A stretch of 39,258 nucleotides of DNA, from contig SLBI01000035.1 in NCBI GenBank assembly GCA_007126375.1, positions 1 to 39,258 on the forward strand, written 5' to 3'. Positions 17,876-26,245 of this stretch are shown here, in pieces. A program made the translations under genes and the position numbers. Numbering within the stretch: the stretch's first letter is position 1; each line of letters opens with the position of its first letter. Under the pieces are notes generated by a model that was given only the letters and a program-made list of their open reading frames with translations, searched no databases and had not been told where the DNA came from. The DNA is from Paracoccaceae bacterium. Lineage in GTDB: Bacteria > Pseudomonadota > Alphaproteobacteria > Rhodobacterales > Rhodobacteraceae.

Positions 17876-18721
17876 TCAGAACGCCGAGGGAAAGAGCGAC
17901 CGCAGCGCCAGACCGGTCGGCGCGCGCAGGGGTTGCAGGAGTTGCACGGCGGCGAAGCCGGCGGTGTTCGGATCGATGCCGCCGGAGGCGAGTTGCCCGC
18001 GCAACAGGAAGCTGCGGACGAGATCCTCCATCTTGCCGGGATCGGCAAACTGCGAGACGGACGGCGCCCCGAAGGATTTCGCGGAGCGCTCCTGCATGAC
18101 CTCGACCTGACGGTCGACATCCAGCATGCCAAAGCCGCGCGGCAGACCGAAAGCGGTTTCGAACACCTGGCGCAACGGGGGATTTCCAAGCACCGTGAAC
18201 CACTTGGATCGCTCGCTGCTGTCACGCCCGGCAAGCTTCGCCAGATCGCGGGTGAGGTTCAGCGCAAGCCGCATGTCTTCGCTCTGCGTGCCCACGGCGC
18301 GTTCGAACTGCCGCGCTTGGAAGGCGGCGACGATCCGATCCGCGAAGCCCGGCTCGCGCGCGCCCGCGCTGGCGCCAGGCCCGAAGCCGAAGGCGGCCGA
18401 CATTTCGCGGTAGCGCGTGTCGGACAACCTGTTGGCAAGGGCCCGACGTTCCTCCGTCCCCTCCTCCAGCACCTTGCGGATGAAGAAGCGGTTGGGCAGA
18501 TCGTCGTCGAGGCCGAAGGCGCCCAGGGCGACCCGCAGCAGTCGGCGGTCGCCGACCAGGTCTTCGGCCGAGGCGATCTCGCCGATCCGCGACCGGAAGT
18601 ACTCCGTGTCGCGCTGAATGGCCGGCGCCCGCGCGAATTCCGCCTGCTGCGACTCCATGGTGCGCTTCAGGAACTGCCAGCCGGCATAACCGCCGATCGG
18701 CAGGGCCGGCTGGAAGCTCAT
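17876..18721 (-). CDS. DUF1217 family flagellar-locus protein
   Basis: A 281-residue protein that fits the DUF1217 family (PF06748), found beside flagellar genes in alphaproteobacteria. Seen: MSFQPALPIGGYAGWQFL at the start, FARAPAIQRDTEYFRSRI, then repeated helical segments such as VLGNPPLRQVFETAFGLP and a C-terminal NTAGFAAVQLLQPL. No signal peptide or membrane segment is visible. Its biochemical role is not known to me; a part in flagellar structure or assembly is inferred from where it sits. The ATG overlaps the flbT stop (ATGA), so it is the last gene of flaF-flbT-DUF1217. Confidence 0.85.
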   Translation of the reverse strand: MSFQPALPIGGYAGWQFLKRTMESQQAEFARAPAIQRDTEYFRSRIGEIASAEDLVGDRRLLRVALGAFGLDDDLPNRFFIRKVLEEGTEERRALANRLSDTRYREMSAAFGFGPGASAGAREPGFADRIVAAFQARQFERAVGTQSEDMRLALNLTRDLAKLAGRDSSERSKWFTVLGNPPLRQVFETAFGLPRGFGMLDVDRQVEVMQERSAKSFGAPSVSQFADPGKMEDLVRSFLLRGQLASGGIDPNTAGFAAVQLLQPLRAPTGLALRSLFPSAF

Positions 18722-19128
18722 CCCAGGTCTCCGGTCGCGGCGAGCAGGCGTTCCTCGCGCGGCAACAGCGACCGCAGCGCCTTCAGCGTCTGATAATGCG
18801 CGCCCTCGAGCACCGCCTCGGTGGCAAGCGCAAGCTGGGCGCGGCTGTCGGGATCGGTCAGCACCTGACTGAGCTGCTCGATTCCCCGCAGCAACTGCGG
18901 GCGCACCTCGTCCGGGGCAGCATCGCCCGACAGTACCAACTGCGCGATATAGCAGACCCGCCGCACCGGGGTGTTCACCTGTTCCGGGTGGATCGCGTCG
19001 CGCAACCGCAGGATGTGCGCGTTCGGGCTGACGATGGCGAGGCGGGTTCGGCGGTCGCCATTCTCGATCACGGCGCCGTTGATCAGGATCCGCTCCTTGG
19101 GCCCGAGTTTGAGGACGAGGCCGCTCAT
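18718..19128 (-). CDS. flbT: Flagellar biosynthesis repressor FlbT
   Basis: A 136-residue cytoplasmic post-transcriptional regulator. In Caulobacter FlbT binds the 5' leader of flagellin mRNA and lowers its stability until the hook is complete. Signature: LVLKLGPKERILINGAVIEN at the N-terminus, then LRDAIHPEQVNTPVRRVCYI and LLRGIEQLSQVL. Its ATG overlaps the flaF stop by 4 bases, and its own stop overlaps the next gene, so all three are translated together. The target flagellin gene lies just upstream on the same strand. Confidence 0.95.
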   Translation of the reverse strand: MSGLVLKLGPKERILINGAVIENGDRRTRLAIVSPNAHILRLRDAIHPEQVNTPVRRVCYIAQLVLSGDAAPDEVRPQLLRGIEQLSQVLTDPDSRAQLALATEAVLEGAHYQTLKALRSLLPREERLLAATGDLG

Positions 19129-19505
19129 GCCACCGCTCCTTCGCCACGCAGCCCGCGCAGCACCGAGACGTTGATCTCGACCAGGATGTCCGGGCTCACC
19201 GTCTCGCCCGCGAGCAGCTTGCGGCTGTGCTTGTCGGTGAACTCGAACAGATAGAAGAGCTGGGCGCGCAGCGGAGCGGGCAGGTCGTTGCCGTTCGATG
19301 CCACATCCATGCCCAGCGTGGTCCAGAGCCTCAGATTGTCGGTCAGCGCGGCCACGAAGCCGGGATAATCTGTATCGCGACTGGCCGCCGCGGATTTCAG
19401 GCGACGGGTGATGCGCGCGATCACCTCGTATTCGATGCCGCGCGGGGTGCGGGCAGCCGTCTGGGCGCGCCCGTAGGCGCCACTGGCGTGGGCGAGGCTA
19501 TTCAT
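19125..19505 (-). CDS. flaF: Flagellar biosynthesis regulator FlaF
   Basis: A 126-residue cytoplasmic protein that, in Caulobacter and relatives, promotes flagellin translation or secretion and acts against FlbT. Seen: GAYGRAQTAARTPRGIEYEV, the usual start, NLRLWTTLGMDVASNGNDLP and LRAQLFYLFEFTDKHSRKLL. It begins 87 bases after flagellin, past a strong hairpin, and overlaps flbT by 4 bases. Confidence 0.94.
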   Translation of the reverse strand: MNSLAHASGAYGRAQTAARTPRGIEYEVIARITRRLKSAAASRDTDYPGFVAALTDNLRLWTTLGMDVASNGNDLPAPLRAQLFYLFEFTDKHSRKLLAGETVSPDILVEINVSVLRGLRGEGAVA

Positions 19506-19544
19506 CCTGCGGTCCTTCGGCTGGTGAGAGTGTGGGGAAGGTGC

Positions 19545-19581
19545 CCGGGGCGCGCCCTAGACTGGCAGCGGCGCGCCCCGG
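19545..19581 (-). terminator. Flagellin terminator hairpin
   Basis: CCGGGGCGCGCC (19545-19556) and GGCGCGCCCCGG (19570-19581), a perfect 12-base stem with a 13-base loop, starting 11 bases after the flagellin stop on the minus strand. No T-run follows. It could end most flagellin transcripts, with some read-through into flaF-flbT. Confidence 0.6.
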
Positions 19582-19592
19582 AAATGGCCCCA

Positions 19593-21143
19593 TCAGCGGA
19601 AGAGGGCGAGGATGTTCTGCGGCTGCTGGTTGGCGATGGTCAGCGCCTGGATGCCCAGCTGCTGCTGCACCTGCAGGGCCTGCAACCGGGCCGAGGCCTC
19701 CTCCATGTCGGCATCGACCAGCGCACCGATACCGGAGCGCAGCGAGTCGATCAGGTTGCCGACGAAGTCGGACTGGATGTCCAGCCGCTTCTGCACCGAG
19801 CCGAACTCCGATGCCGCGTCGATCGAGCTCTGGATCAGCCCCTCGATATCGGTGATCGCGCCTTCGAGGCTCGCGCGGATGGCATCGCGCTGTTCGTCCG
19901 CCGACATGGCGGCAAAGCCGTCGATGGTGTCGGAGAAGTTGGCCACATCGAGGTTGGCAAGCGCGCGCAGCCCGCCCTCCGTGGCCCCGCCCTGCGCGGT
20001 TTCGACCGCGACGGCCAGGCCGCCGCCGGTGTTGTTGGCCACGAGCAGTTCGAACTGGCCCGAGCCGGGGACGGTCTCGGCCACGCGGGCGCTGGTGTCG
20101 GCGCTGGCGTTGATCTGCTCGGCCAAAGCACCGAGGATATCCTGCTGCGACGCGCCCGGCTTGGCAACCGCGTCATAGTCGTTGCCGTCGATGGTCACGC
20201 GGAAGCTGTCGCCGTTGCGGATGGTCTCGTTGGCGATGCTCACCGTCTCGGCGGTGGAGGCGATGGCACCTCCGGCAGTTGCGGTGGCACCGGTCGCGCC
20301 GGCTGCGAACGCGCTGGCACCGATGCCATCAAGTGCAGACTCGCCGCTCAGCGCTGCAGAAATCCCGTCACCACCGGTCGCGGTGAAGGTGATGCCAAGA
20401 TCGGCAAGTTCGGCGTTGCCCTGCAGCGCGGTCAGGAACGCATCCCGGGTATCGCCCAGCGGCGTCGCACCCGCGAATTCGACATCGACCGCCACGCCCG
20501 CAACGGTCAGCGTGGCGGTGCCAGCCCCCGTTACCGCGCCGGTGAAGGTGGCAACAGCGCCCGAGGGAGCCGCACCCAGCGTGGCGGCGCTGACGGAGAG
20601 GTCGGCATCGACAGCGGCCCCGCTGCCGAACTGCTCGGCCCGCATCGTGAGGTCCTGCTTGACCACGCTGATCGAGTTCGGGCTGACGCCGGTCGCGGAT
20701 CGATCGAGCGAGGAGAGGACCTGCTCGCGCTCATAGCCGTTCACGAGGCTGAGGCCGTTGAACTGCGCCGAGTTCACGACCGTCTCGATCTGGCCGCGCA
20801 GCTGGTTGATGTCTTCCTGGATCTTGCCGCGGTCGACATTGTCTTCCTGCGCCTGGACGATCTTCTCCTTGATCTCGGTCAGCAGCTTGGTGCTGGTCTC
20901 GGCGGCGTTGCGTGCGACGTTCACGGTGGAACTGCCCAGCGCGATGTTCTCGCGGATCGCGCGGAAGCCGGTGACGTCCGACTCCATCACCTTCGAGATC
21001 GCCCAGGTGGCGGAATTGTCCTTGGCCGAGCCGATCTTCATCCCGGTGGAGATCTGGTCCTGGACCGTTTCCATCCCGCGGTTGATCTGGCGCATGGTCT
21101 GCAGCGCAACCATCGCGCCGTTGTTGGTCAGAATCGACGACAT
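19593..21143 (-). CDS. fliC: Flagellin
   Basis: Filament subunit, 516 residues. The N-terminal D0/D1 part (about 1-165) begins MSSILTNNGAMVALQTMRQI and has KDNSATWAISKVMESDV at 41-57; the C-terminal D1/D0 part (about 396-516) ends ALQVQQQLGIQALTIANQQP plus QNILALFR. The middle (about 166-395) is a large variable insert, so the protein is much longer than the roughly 270-residue flagellins common in Rhodobacterales. Two stretches in it (about 205-262 and 308-385) look like Flagellin_IN modules, with VTIDGNDYDAVAKPGAS followed by DILGALAEQINA. The ribosome site GAGGGAA precedes the ATG. Two CtrA-type boxes lie in the shared upstream region with motB, and FlaF/FlbT are encoded downstream. Confidence 0.96.
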   Translation of the reverse strand: MSSILTNNGAMVALQTMRQINRGMETVQDQISTGMKIGSAKDNSATWAISKVMESDVTGFRAIRENIALGSSTVNVARNAAETSTKLLTEIKEKIVQAQEDNVDRGKIQEDINQLRGQIETVVNSAQFNGLSLVNGYEREQVLSSLDRSATGVSPNSISVVKQDLTMRAEQFGSGAAVDADLSVSAATLGAAPSGAVATFTGAVTGAGTATLTVAGVAVDVEFAGATPLGDTRDAFLTALQGNAELADLGITFTATGGDGISAALSGESALDGIGASAFAAGATGATATAGGAIASTAETVSIANETIRNGDSFRVTIDGNDYDAVAKPGASQQDILGALAEQINASADTSARVAETVPGSGQFELLVANNTGGGLAVAVETAQGGATEGGLRALANLDVANFSDTIDGFAAMSADEQRDAIRASLEGAITDIEGLIQSSIDAASEFGSVQKRLDIQSDFVGNLIDSLRSGIGALVDADMEEASARLQALQVQQQLGIQALTIANQQPQNILALFR

Positions 21144-21290
21144 GTTCAGTTCCCTCTGATGGCCGGCGCTTTGCGCACGGCGGTCGATTGCCCGTCTGGG
21201 CCGGTGAGAGGCGTTCTGGCCGTTACGGCGGGGCTTGCGCTGCCGTGCCGCCCGATGCGGGGCGCGAGCCGCATCCAGACCTGTGGCCGG

Positions 21291-21305
21291 CTAACACCCG
21301 GTTAA
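21291..21305. promoter_or_regulatory. CtrA-type box 1 between flagellin and motB
   Basis: CTAA-N7-TTAA at 21291-21305, a 7 of 8 match to the CtrA consensus TTAA-N7-TTAA. It lies 148 bases upstream of flagellin and 123 upstream of motB, in their 284-base divergent gap. Confidence 0.55.
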
Positions 21306-21365
21306 GCGCCGCTGCGCCGCTACGGGGCATTTGAGGCAAAGCGCGCCGGACCGGCCGACCCGTCG

Positions 21366-21380
21366 TTAAACCAGGGTTTA
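21366..21380. promoter_or_regulatory. CtrA-type box 2 between flagellin and motB
   Basis: TTAA-N7-TTTA at 21366-21380, a 7 of 8 match to TTAA-N7-TTAA, 48 bases before the motB start. It also contains the palindrome TAAACC-AG-GGTTTA. The rest of the gap shows no other feature I can name. Confidence 0.55.
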
Positions 21381-21427
21381 CGCGACCCGCCCTAGGCTTC
21401 CCGCCGGGTGGATCGAAGGGTGGCGGC

Positions 21428-22279
21428 ATGGAACGGCAGAGCAATGCCGCGCCGGTGATTGTCCGGCGCAAGCGCGTCAGCGCTGAGGAAACGCATCACG
21501 GCGGCGCATGGAAGATCGCCTTCGCCGATTTCGCGACGGCGATGATGGCCTTCTTCCTCGTCATGTGGCTGGTCAACGCCACCGATGACACGACCCGGCG
21601 TGGGCTGGCGAAATACTTCAGCCCGACCATCGCGCTGAACGAAGCTTCGTCGGGCGGCGACGGCGCCTTCGGCGGCCACAACGTGCTGTCCGACGAAGTG
21701 CTGACCGCCGGCGGCCGCGCGGACGCGATGGAGCGCGCCGAAGGGCGGCTTGCCGGCCCCGACACCATGGCCGGCACCAGCGGGGCCGCGCCCGATGCCG
21801 AACCCGGCGTCTACGACACGCTGGAGGAACTGGAGCGCCGGCTGCGCGGCCGCGGGGGCGAGAGCACGGTCGCCGAGCAGGCGCTGCGCCACATCGTCAC
21901 GCGAATCACCGACGAGGGGCTGATCGTCGAGATCTTCGATCTGCCCGACCAGCCACTCTTCCACGCCGATACCGACGAGCCGCAGCCGGTGACCGAACAG
22001 ATTGCCGGGATCGTCGCGGAGATCTTCGGCATCGTCGACAACGGCATCGCATTGGAGGGGCATCTGCGCAGCCTTCCGGTGGTGCTGGCCGACAGCCCTG
22101 CCTGGGCTCTTTCCACGGCCCGGGCGCAACGGATGCGCGCCCTGCTCGAGGCCGAGGGGCTGGCCACGGGGCGGATGCGGCGGGTGACCGGCCATGCCGA
22201 CCGTGCGCCCACCACCCGCGATCCCGCCGCGGTGCGCAACAACCGGCTGGAATTGATCCTGCTGCACGATCGCGCCTGA
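21428..22279 (+). CDS. motB: Flagellar stator protein MotB
   Basis: Stator subunit that anchors the motor to peptidoglycan; 283 residues. GGAWKIAFADFATAMMAFFL (residues 25-44) holds the proton-conducting Asp34 in the single membrane helix. After a plug and linker, the C-terminal OmpA-like domain shows IALEGHLRSLPVVL, ALSTARAQRMRALL and the final RNNRLELILLHD. The domain departs from the usual GHTD form (GHLR here), as in some related MotB proteins. MotA, which must pair with it, is not encoded in this window. It is the first gene of the motB-flgE-flgK-flgL-flgI block, and a CtrA-type box lies 48 bases upstream. Confidence 0.92.
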   Translation: MERQSNAAPVIVRRKRVSAEETHHGGAWKIAFADFATAMMAFFLVMWLVNATDDTTRRGLAKYFSPTIALNEASSGGDGAFGGHNVLSDEVLTAGGRADAMERAEGRLAGPDTMAGTSGAAPDAEPGVYDTLEELERRLRGRGGESTVAEQALRHIVTRITDEGLIVEIFDLPDQPLFHADTDEPQPVTEQIAGIVAEIFGIVDNGIALEGHLRSLPVVLADSPAWALSTARAQRMRALLEAEGLATGRMRRVTGHADRAPTTRDPAAVRNNRLELILLHDRA

Positions 22280-22312
22280 GCCCCGCCGGCAGGGTGCGGC
22301 GGATCTGCGGCG

Positions 22313-22327
22313 TTAGGCCGGCCTTAA
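22313..22327 (+). promoter_or_regulatory. CtrA-type box before flgE
   Basis: TTAG-N7-TTAA at 22313-22327, a 7 of 8 match to the CtrA consensus, 58 bases upstream of the flgE start. It suggests that flgE has its own promoter in addition to read-through from motB. Confidence 0.55.
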
Positions 22328-22384
22328 GGGGCCAGCGTCCATGGTGCCGGGCGAGAGAGACCCGTCGTTGCAGAAAGGCGCACC

Positions 22385-23767
22385 ATGTCGATTTCCTCCT
22401 CGCTCAATGCGGGCGTGTCCGGGCTGAATGCCAACGCCACCCGCCTCGCCACGATCTCCGACAACATCGCGAACTCCTCGACCTACGGCTACAAGCGGAT
22501 GACGACGGATTTCGCCTCGTTGGTCCTGGGCAACAGCCCCGGGCTGTTCGCCGCCGGGGGCGTGCGGGCCAGCACGGCACGGATCGTCGACCAGCAGGGC
22601 TCGATCACCAGCACCTCGAACCCGACCGACATCGCCGTCGCCGGGCGCGGCATGGTGCCGGTGACCACCGCGGTCGCCGCTGCGGGCGACGGTCCGCTGC
22701 CGATGCTGATGACCCCGACAGGCTCGTTCCGCCCCGATGCCAACGGCATCCTGCGCACCGACAGCGGCCTCGTGCTGCTGGGCGTTCCGGCAAACATCGA
22801 CGGTACCATCCCGCCGTTTCCGCGCGACGTCGCGACCAGCCTGCGTCCGGTTCAGGTGAACACGAACCAGTTCGTCGGCAATCCCACGACCTTCGTCGAC
22901 ATCGGCGTCAACCTGCCGGCCACGGCGACGCGTCCGGGCGCCGATGCGGCAGAGTATCCGCTCACCATCGAGCTGTTCGATTCGGTCGGCGTCGGCACCA
23001 CGCTGACGGCGAGCTTCACCAACATCATCCCGCCGAGTGACGGTGGTCCGGGTGATCTCGTCGGCACCGACGCGACCGCGCGCACCGAACAGGACGTCTG
23101 GCTGCTGACGATGGAGAACATCGGCGCGCCGACCCAGGAGGTGCTGATCCGGTTCGACACCGACGGGCGACCGCAGGCATGGCAGCCGGTGACGCGCGAC
23201 GCGGCGGGCAACATCGAGGTCGATCCCGCCGGCCCGACCGTGGTCGATCCGCTCGATCCGGAAACCGGCGCGTTCACCTTTTCCTTCCTCGCGCCGGCGG
23301 TGAACCCCGACATCCAGATCATGCTGGACCGCACGGCCGGCGGCCGCGGGCTGACGCAGCTGTCGGACCGTTTCACACCGATCGCGATCGACAAGGACGG
23401 CGCCCCGGTCGGCGATCTGGTCTCCGTCGAGGTCGACGCGCGAGGGATGGTCAACGCCATCTACGACAACGGCTTCAGCCGGACCATCTATCAGGTGCCG
23501 CTGGTCGATGTGCCGAACCCGAACGGGCTCACCGCGCTCAGCAACCAGACCTACCGGGTCTCGCGCGCCAGCGGCGACTTCTTCCTGTGGAACGCTGGTG
23601 AGGGGCCGACCGGCGAAATGGTGGGGTTCGCACGCGAGGAATCGACCGTCGATGTCGCCGGTGAACTCACCTCGCTGATCCAGACGCAACGCGCCTATTC
23701 CTCGAACGCCAAGGTCATCCAGACCGTGGACGAGATGCTGCAGGAAACCACCAACATCAAGCGCTGA
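22385..23767 (+). CDS. flgE: Flagellar hook protein FlgE
   Basis: Hook subunit, 460 residues. The N-terminal D0 signature is SLNAGVSGLNANATRLATIS plus DNIANSSTYGYKRMTTDF; the C-terminal one is ELTSLIQTQRAYSSNAKVIQ. The central part is long and variable, as expected for FlgE rather than a rod protein. The ribosome site AAAGGCG precedes the ATG. The hook cap FlgD and hook-length regulator FliK are not in this window. The gene is followed by flgK after 35 bases. Confidence 0.95.
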   Translation: MSISSSLNAGVSGLNANATRLATISDNIANSSTYGYKRMTTDFASLVLGNSPGLFAAGGVRASTARIVDQQGSITSTSNPTDIAVAGRGMVPVTTAVAAAGDGPLPMLMTPTGSFRPDANGILRTDSGLVLLGVPANIDGTIPPFPRDVATSLRPVQVNTNQFVGNPTTFVDIGVNLPATATRPGADAAEYPLTIELFDSVGVGTTLTASFTNIIPPSDGGPGDLVGTDATARTEQDVWLLTMENIGAPTQEVLIRFDTDGRPQAWQPVTRDAAGNIEVDPAGPTVVDPLDPETGAFTFSFLAPAVNPDIQIMLDRTAGGRGLTQLSDRFTPIAIDKDGAPVGDLVSVEVDARGMVNAIYDNGFSRTIYQVPLVDVPNPNGLTALSNQTYRVSRASGDFFLWNAGEGPTGEMVGFAREESTVDVAGELTSLIQTQRAYSSNAKVIQTVDEMLQETTNIKR

Positions 23768-23802
23768 CGCGCTGAGCGCGCGGCGCCGCCGGGAGAGCGA
23801 CC

Positions 23803-25221
23803 ATGAGCATCAATTCCGCACTGACCGCGGCGATGAGCGGGCTGACCGCGAATGCGCGCAAGGCCGAGACGGTCTCCTCCAACATCGCCAATGCGCTCAC
23901 ACCGGGCTATGGCCGGCGCGAGCTCGACCTCGCCGCACGCATCGCCGGCAACAGCCCGGCCGGTGTCCGCATCACCGGCGAGCGGCGCATCGCCGATCTT
24001 GCGCTCACCAACGATCGCCGCAGTGCCGACGCCAGGCTGGCCGAGGTCCGGGTACAGATCGACGCGCTCGCCGATTTCGACCGGGTGCTCGGCCAGCCCG
24101 GCGCCCCGGGCGCGCTGACCACACGCATCGCCACCTTCGAGGCTGCGCTGACCGAAGCCTCCAGCCGGCCCGACCAGCCGGTCAGGCTGGAGGCCGTCGC
24201 CCGCACCGCCGGCGATCTGGTCGAGGGGATAAATCGGTCTGCGCGCAGTCTGGACGCTGCCGCGATGGACACCGACCAGCGCATCGAGGACACCGTCCGT
24301 CGGCTCGACGCAGCGTTGGGCGAGGTGGAGCGGCTGAACCGCACGATCCAGCGCCAGACCCTGCGGGGCGAGCAACCCAACGGGCTGATGGACCAGCGCC
24401 AGCGCCTGATCGATTCGATTGCCGATATCGTGCCGCTCCGCGAGGTGCAGCGCCCGCAGGGCCAGATCGCGCTCTTCACCGAAGGCGGCGCGATCCTGCT
24501 TGACGGTCGCGCCGCCACGGTCAGCCTTTCCACCGATTCGCCGCCGCTGGTCACGCTGGATGACCGCGAGGTCGGCACCGGGACGGGCGGGCTGATGGGC
24601 GGAGGCAGTCTTGCCGGTCTGATCGCGCTGCGCGACATCGCCTTGCCGGAAATGCGCGCGGGGCTCGACAATCTTGCGCTCGACCTGATCGACCGCTTCC
24701 GCACGGATCCGCCCGCGGAGGGCCTCTTTCGCGATGCCGCCGGGCTCGACCCCGCGACTGACGGCATCGTCGGGCTGGCCGGCCGGCTCGTGCTGCACCC
24801 GATGGGATCACCCCCCGCGCCCGCGCCCGAAGTCTGGCGGCTGCGCGACGGGCTCGACGCCGCCGCGCCCGGCCTGCCGGGCGACTCGTCGCTCCTGCGC
24901 ACCTTCGCCGATGCGCTGGAGGATCTGCGTCCACCCGCGGCAGCGACCCCCGGCACCGCCTGGTTCGCGGCACCCCAGCAAAGCTTCACCGGCTTCGCCT
25001 CGGAACTGCAGTCGCGCCTCGGCGGGCTGCGCTTCGGGCTCGAGGACCGTGCCACCTTCTTTGCTGCCCAGGGCGAGGGTCTGCGTGATGCCGAGGCACG
25101 CAACGGTGTCGATACCGACCGCGAGATGCAGGCGCTGCTGATGATCGAGCGCGCCTATGCCGCCAACGCCCGGGTCATCAAGGCCGCCGACGAGATGCTG
25201 CAGCGCCTGATGGCGCTCTGA
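23803..25221 (+). CDS. flgK: Flagellar hook-associated protein FlgK
   Basis: First hook-filament junction protein, 472 residues. The start SINSALTAAMSGLTANARKA and VSSNIANALTPGYGRRELDL is the FlgK D0 type; the middle has NRTIQRQTLRGEQPNGLMDQ and RQRLIDSIADIVPL; the end has DREMQALLMIERAYAANARV. GGAGAG precedes the ATG. It sits between flgE and flgL, 13 bases before the latter. Confidence 0.95.
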   Translation: MSINSALTAAMSGLTANARKAETVSSNIANALTPGYGRRELDLAARIAGNSPAGVRITGERRIADLALTNDRRSADARLAEVRVQIDALADFDRVLGQPGAPGALTTRIATFEAALTEASSRPDQPVRLEAVARTAGDLVEGINRSARSLDAAAMDTDQRIEDTVRRLDAALGEVERLNRTIQRQTLRGEQPNGLMDQRQRLIDSIADIVPLREVQRPQGQIALFTEGGAILLDGRAATVSLSTDSPPLVTLDDREVGTGTGGLMGGGSLAGLIALRDIALPEMRAGLDNLALDLIDRFRTDPPAEGLFRDAAGLDPATDGIVGLAGRLVLHPMGSPPAPAPEVWRLRDGLDAAAPGLPGDSSLLRTFADALEDLRPPAAATPGTAWFAAPQQSFTGFASELQSRLGGLRFGLEDRATFFAAQGEGLRDAEARNGVDTDREMQALLMIERAYAANARVIKAADEMLQRLMAL

Positions 25222-25234
25222 GGAGGATTGCGCC

Positions 25235-26245
25235 ATGGCCCTGATCTCGACCAGCGATGTTGCCAACAGCCTGTTTCTGCGCCGGTCCACCACCGTACTG
25301 AAGGAGCGGCTTGCCCAGGCCCGCCAGGAGATGACCACCGGCCGCGCCGCCGACCCGGTATCGGCGCTGCGCGGCCGGACCGCCCCGCTCGCCGCGCTGG
25401 AGCGCAACCGCAGCCAGCTCGACGCCTACGCCATCGCCACGGCCGAAACCCGGCTGCACACCGAAGCGCAACAGCGCGCGCTGGGACGCGTCGGGGCCGC
25501 CACCGCGGACACCTTCGGGCAGATCCTCGCGCTCGGGCCTGCACCCGGCGCGCACATGGTCGATCCGGTGGCGCGCGACGCCCGCGGCGCCTTCGAACAG
25601 TCGGTGATCGCCCTCAATACCCGTCTGGCCGAACGAAGCCTGTTCTCCGGCGCCGCCGGCGACCGTCCGGCGCTCGCGCCGGCCTCCGACATTCTGGCCG
25701 CGCTGGTGGCCGAGACCGCCGGCGCCACCACCGCCGCCGAGGTCGTGGCGCTGGTCGATGCCTGGTTCGACACGTCAGGCGGCGGTTTCGAGAGTGTGGG
25801 CTACCGTGGTTCCGTCGTGCCCGCCGGCCCCGTTGCCATTGCCGAGGGCGAAACGCTGCAACTCGCCATCACTGCCGCACGCGACGAGTTGCGCCCGGCG
25901 CTGAAGGGTCTCGCGCTGGCGGCTCTTGTCGCCGAGGATGTGCCGGGCAGCGGTCATGAGGAACGCGCCGCACTGTTGGAAACCGCCGGACTGCGGCTGA
26001 TGCAGGCGCAGTCCGGGGTGATCGCACTGGCCGCCGAACTCGGCGCCAGCGAGGCGCGGATCGCCGCCGCCGGCGTGCGCAACACCGCCGAGCGGACGGC
26101 AATGGAAAGCGCCGTGAACGATCTGATAGGCATCGACCCCTTCGAGGCCGCAACACGCCTCGAGGACACTCGCGGCCGAATCGAGGCGCTTTTCAGTATC
26201 ACCGGCCGGCTGCAGCGGCTTTCGCTGACGGAGTTCCTGCGATGA
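25235..26245 (+). CDS. flgL: Flagellar hook-associated protein FlgL
   Basis: Second hook-filament junction protein, related to flagellin; 336 residues. The N-terminal helix is ISTSDVANSLFLRRSTTVLK followed by LAQARQEMTTGRAADPVSAL; the C-terminal helix includes NDLIGIDPFEAATRLED and ITGRLQRLSLTEFLR. The GGAGGATT ribosome site is strong. The stop overlaps the start of flgI (ATGA). Confidence 0.92.
   Translation: MALISTSDVANSLFLRRSTTVLKERLAQARQEMTTGRAADPVSALRGRTAPLAALERNRSQLDAYAIATAETRLHTEAQQRALGRVGAATADTFGQILALGPAPGAHMVDPVARDARGAFEQSVIALNTRLAERSLFSGAAGDRPALAPASDILAALVAETAGATTAAEVVALVDAWFDTSGGGFESVGYRGSVVPAGPVAIAEGETLQLAITAARDELRPALKGLALAALVAEDVPGSGHEERAALLETAGLRLMQAQSGVIALAAELGASEARIAAAGVRNTAERTAMESAVNDLIGIDPFEAATRLEDTRGRIEALFSITGRLQRLSLTEFLR

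Noticed and set aside
19227-21305. Long plus-strand open frame opposite flagellin
   Set aside because: Antisense shadow of a secure flagellin gene.
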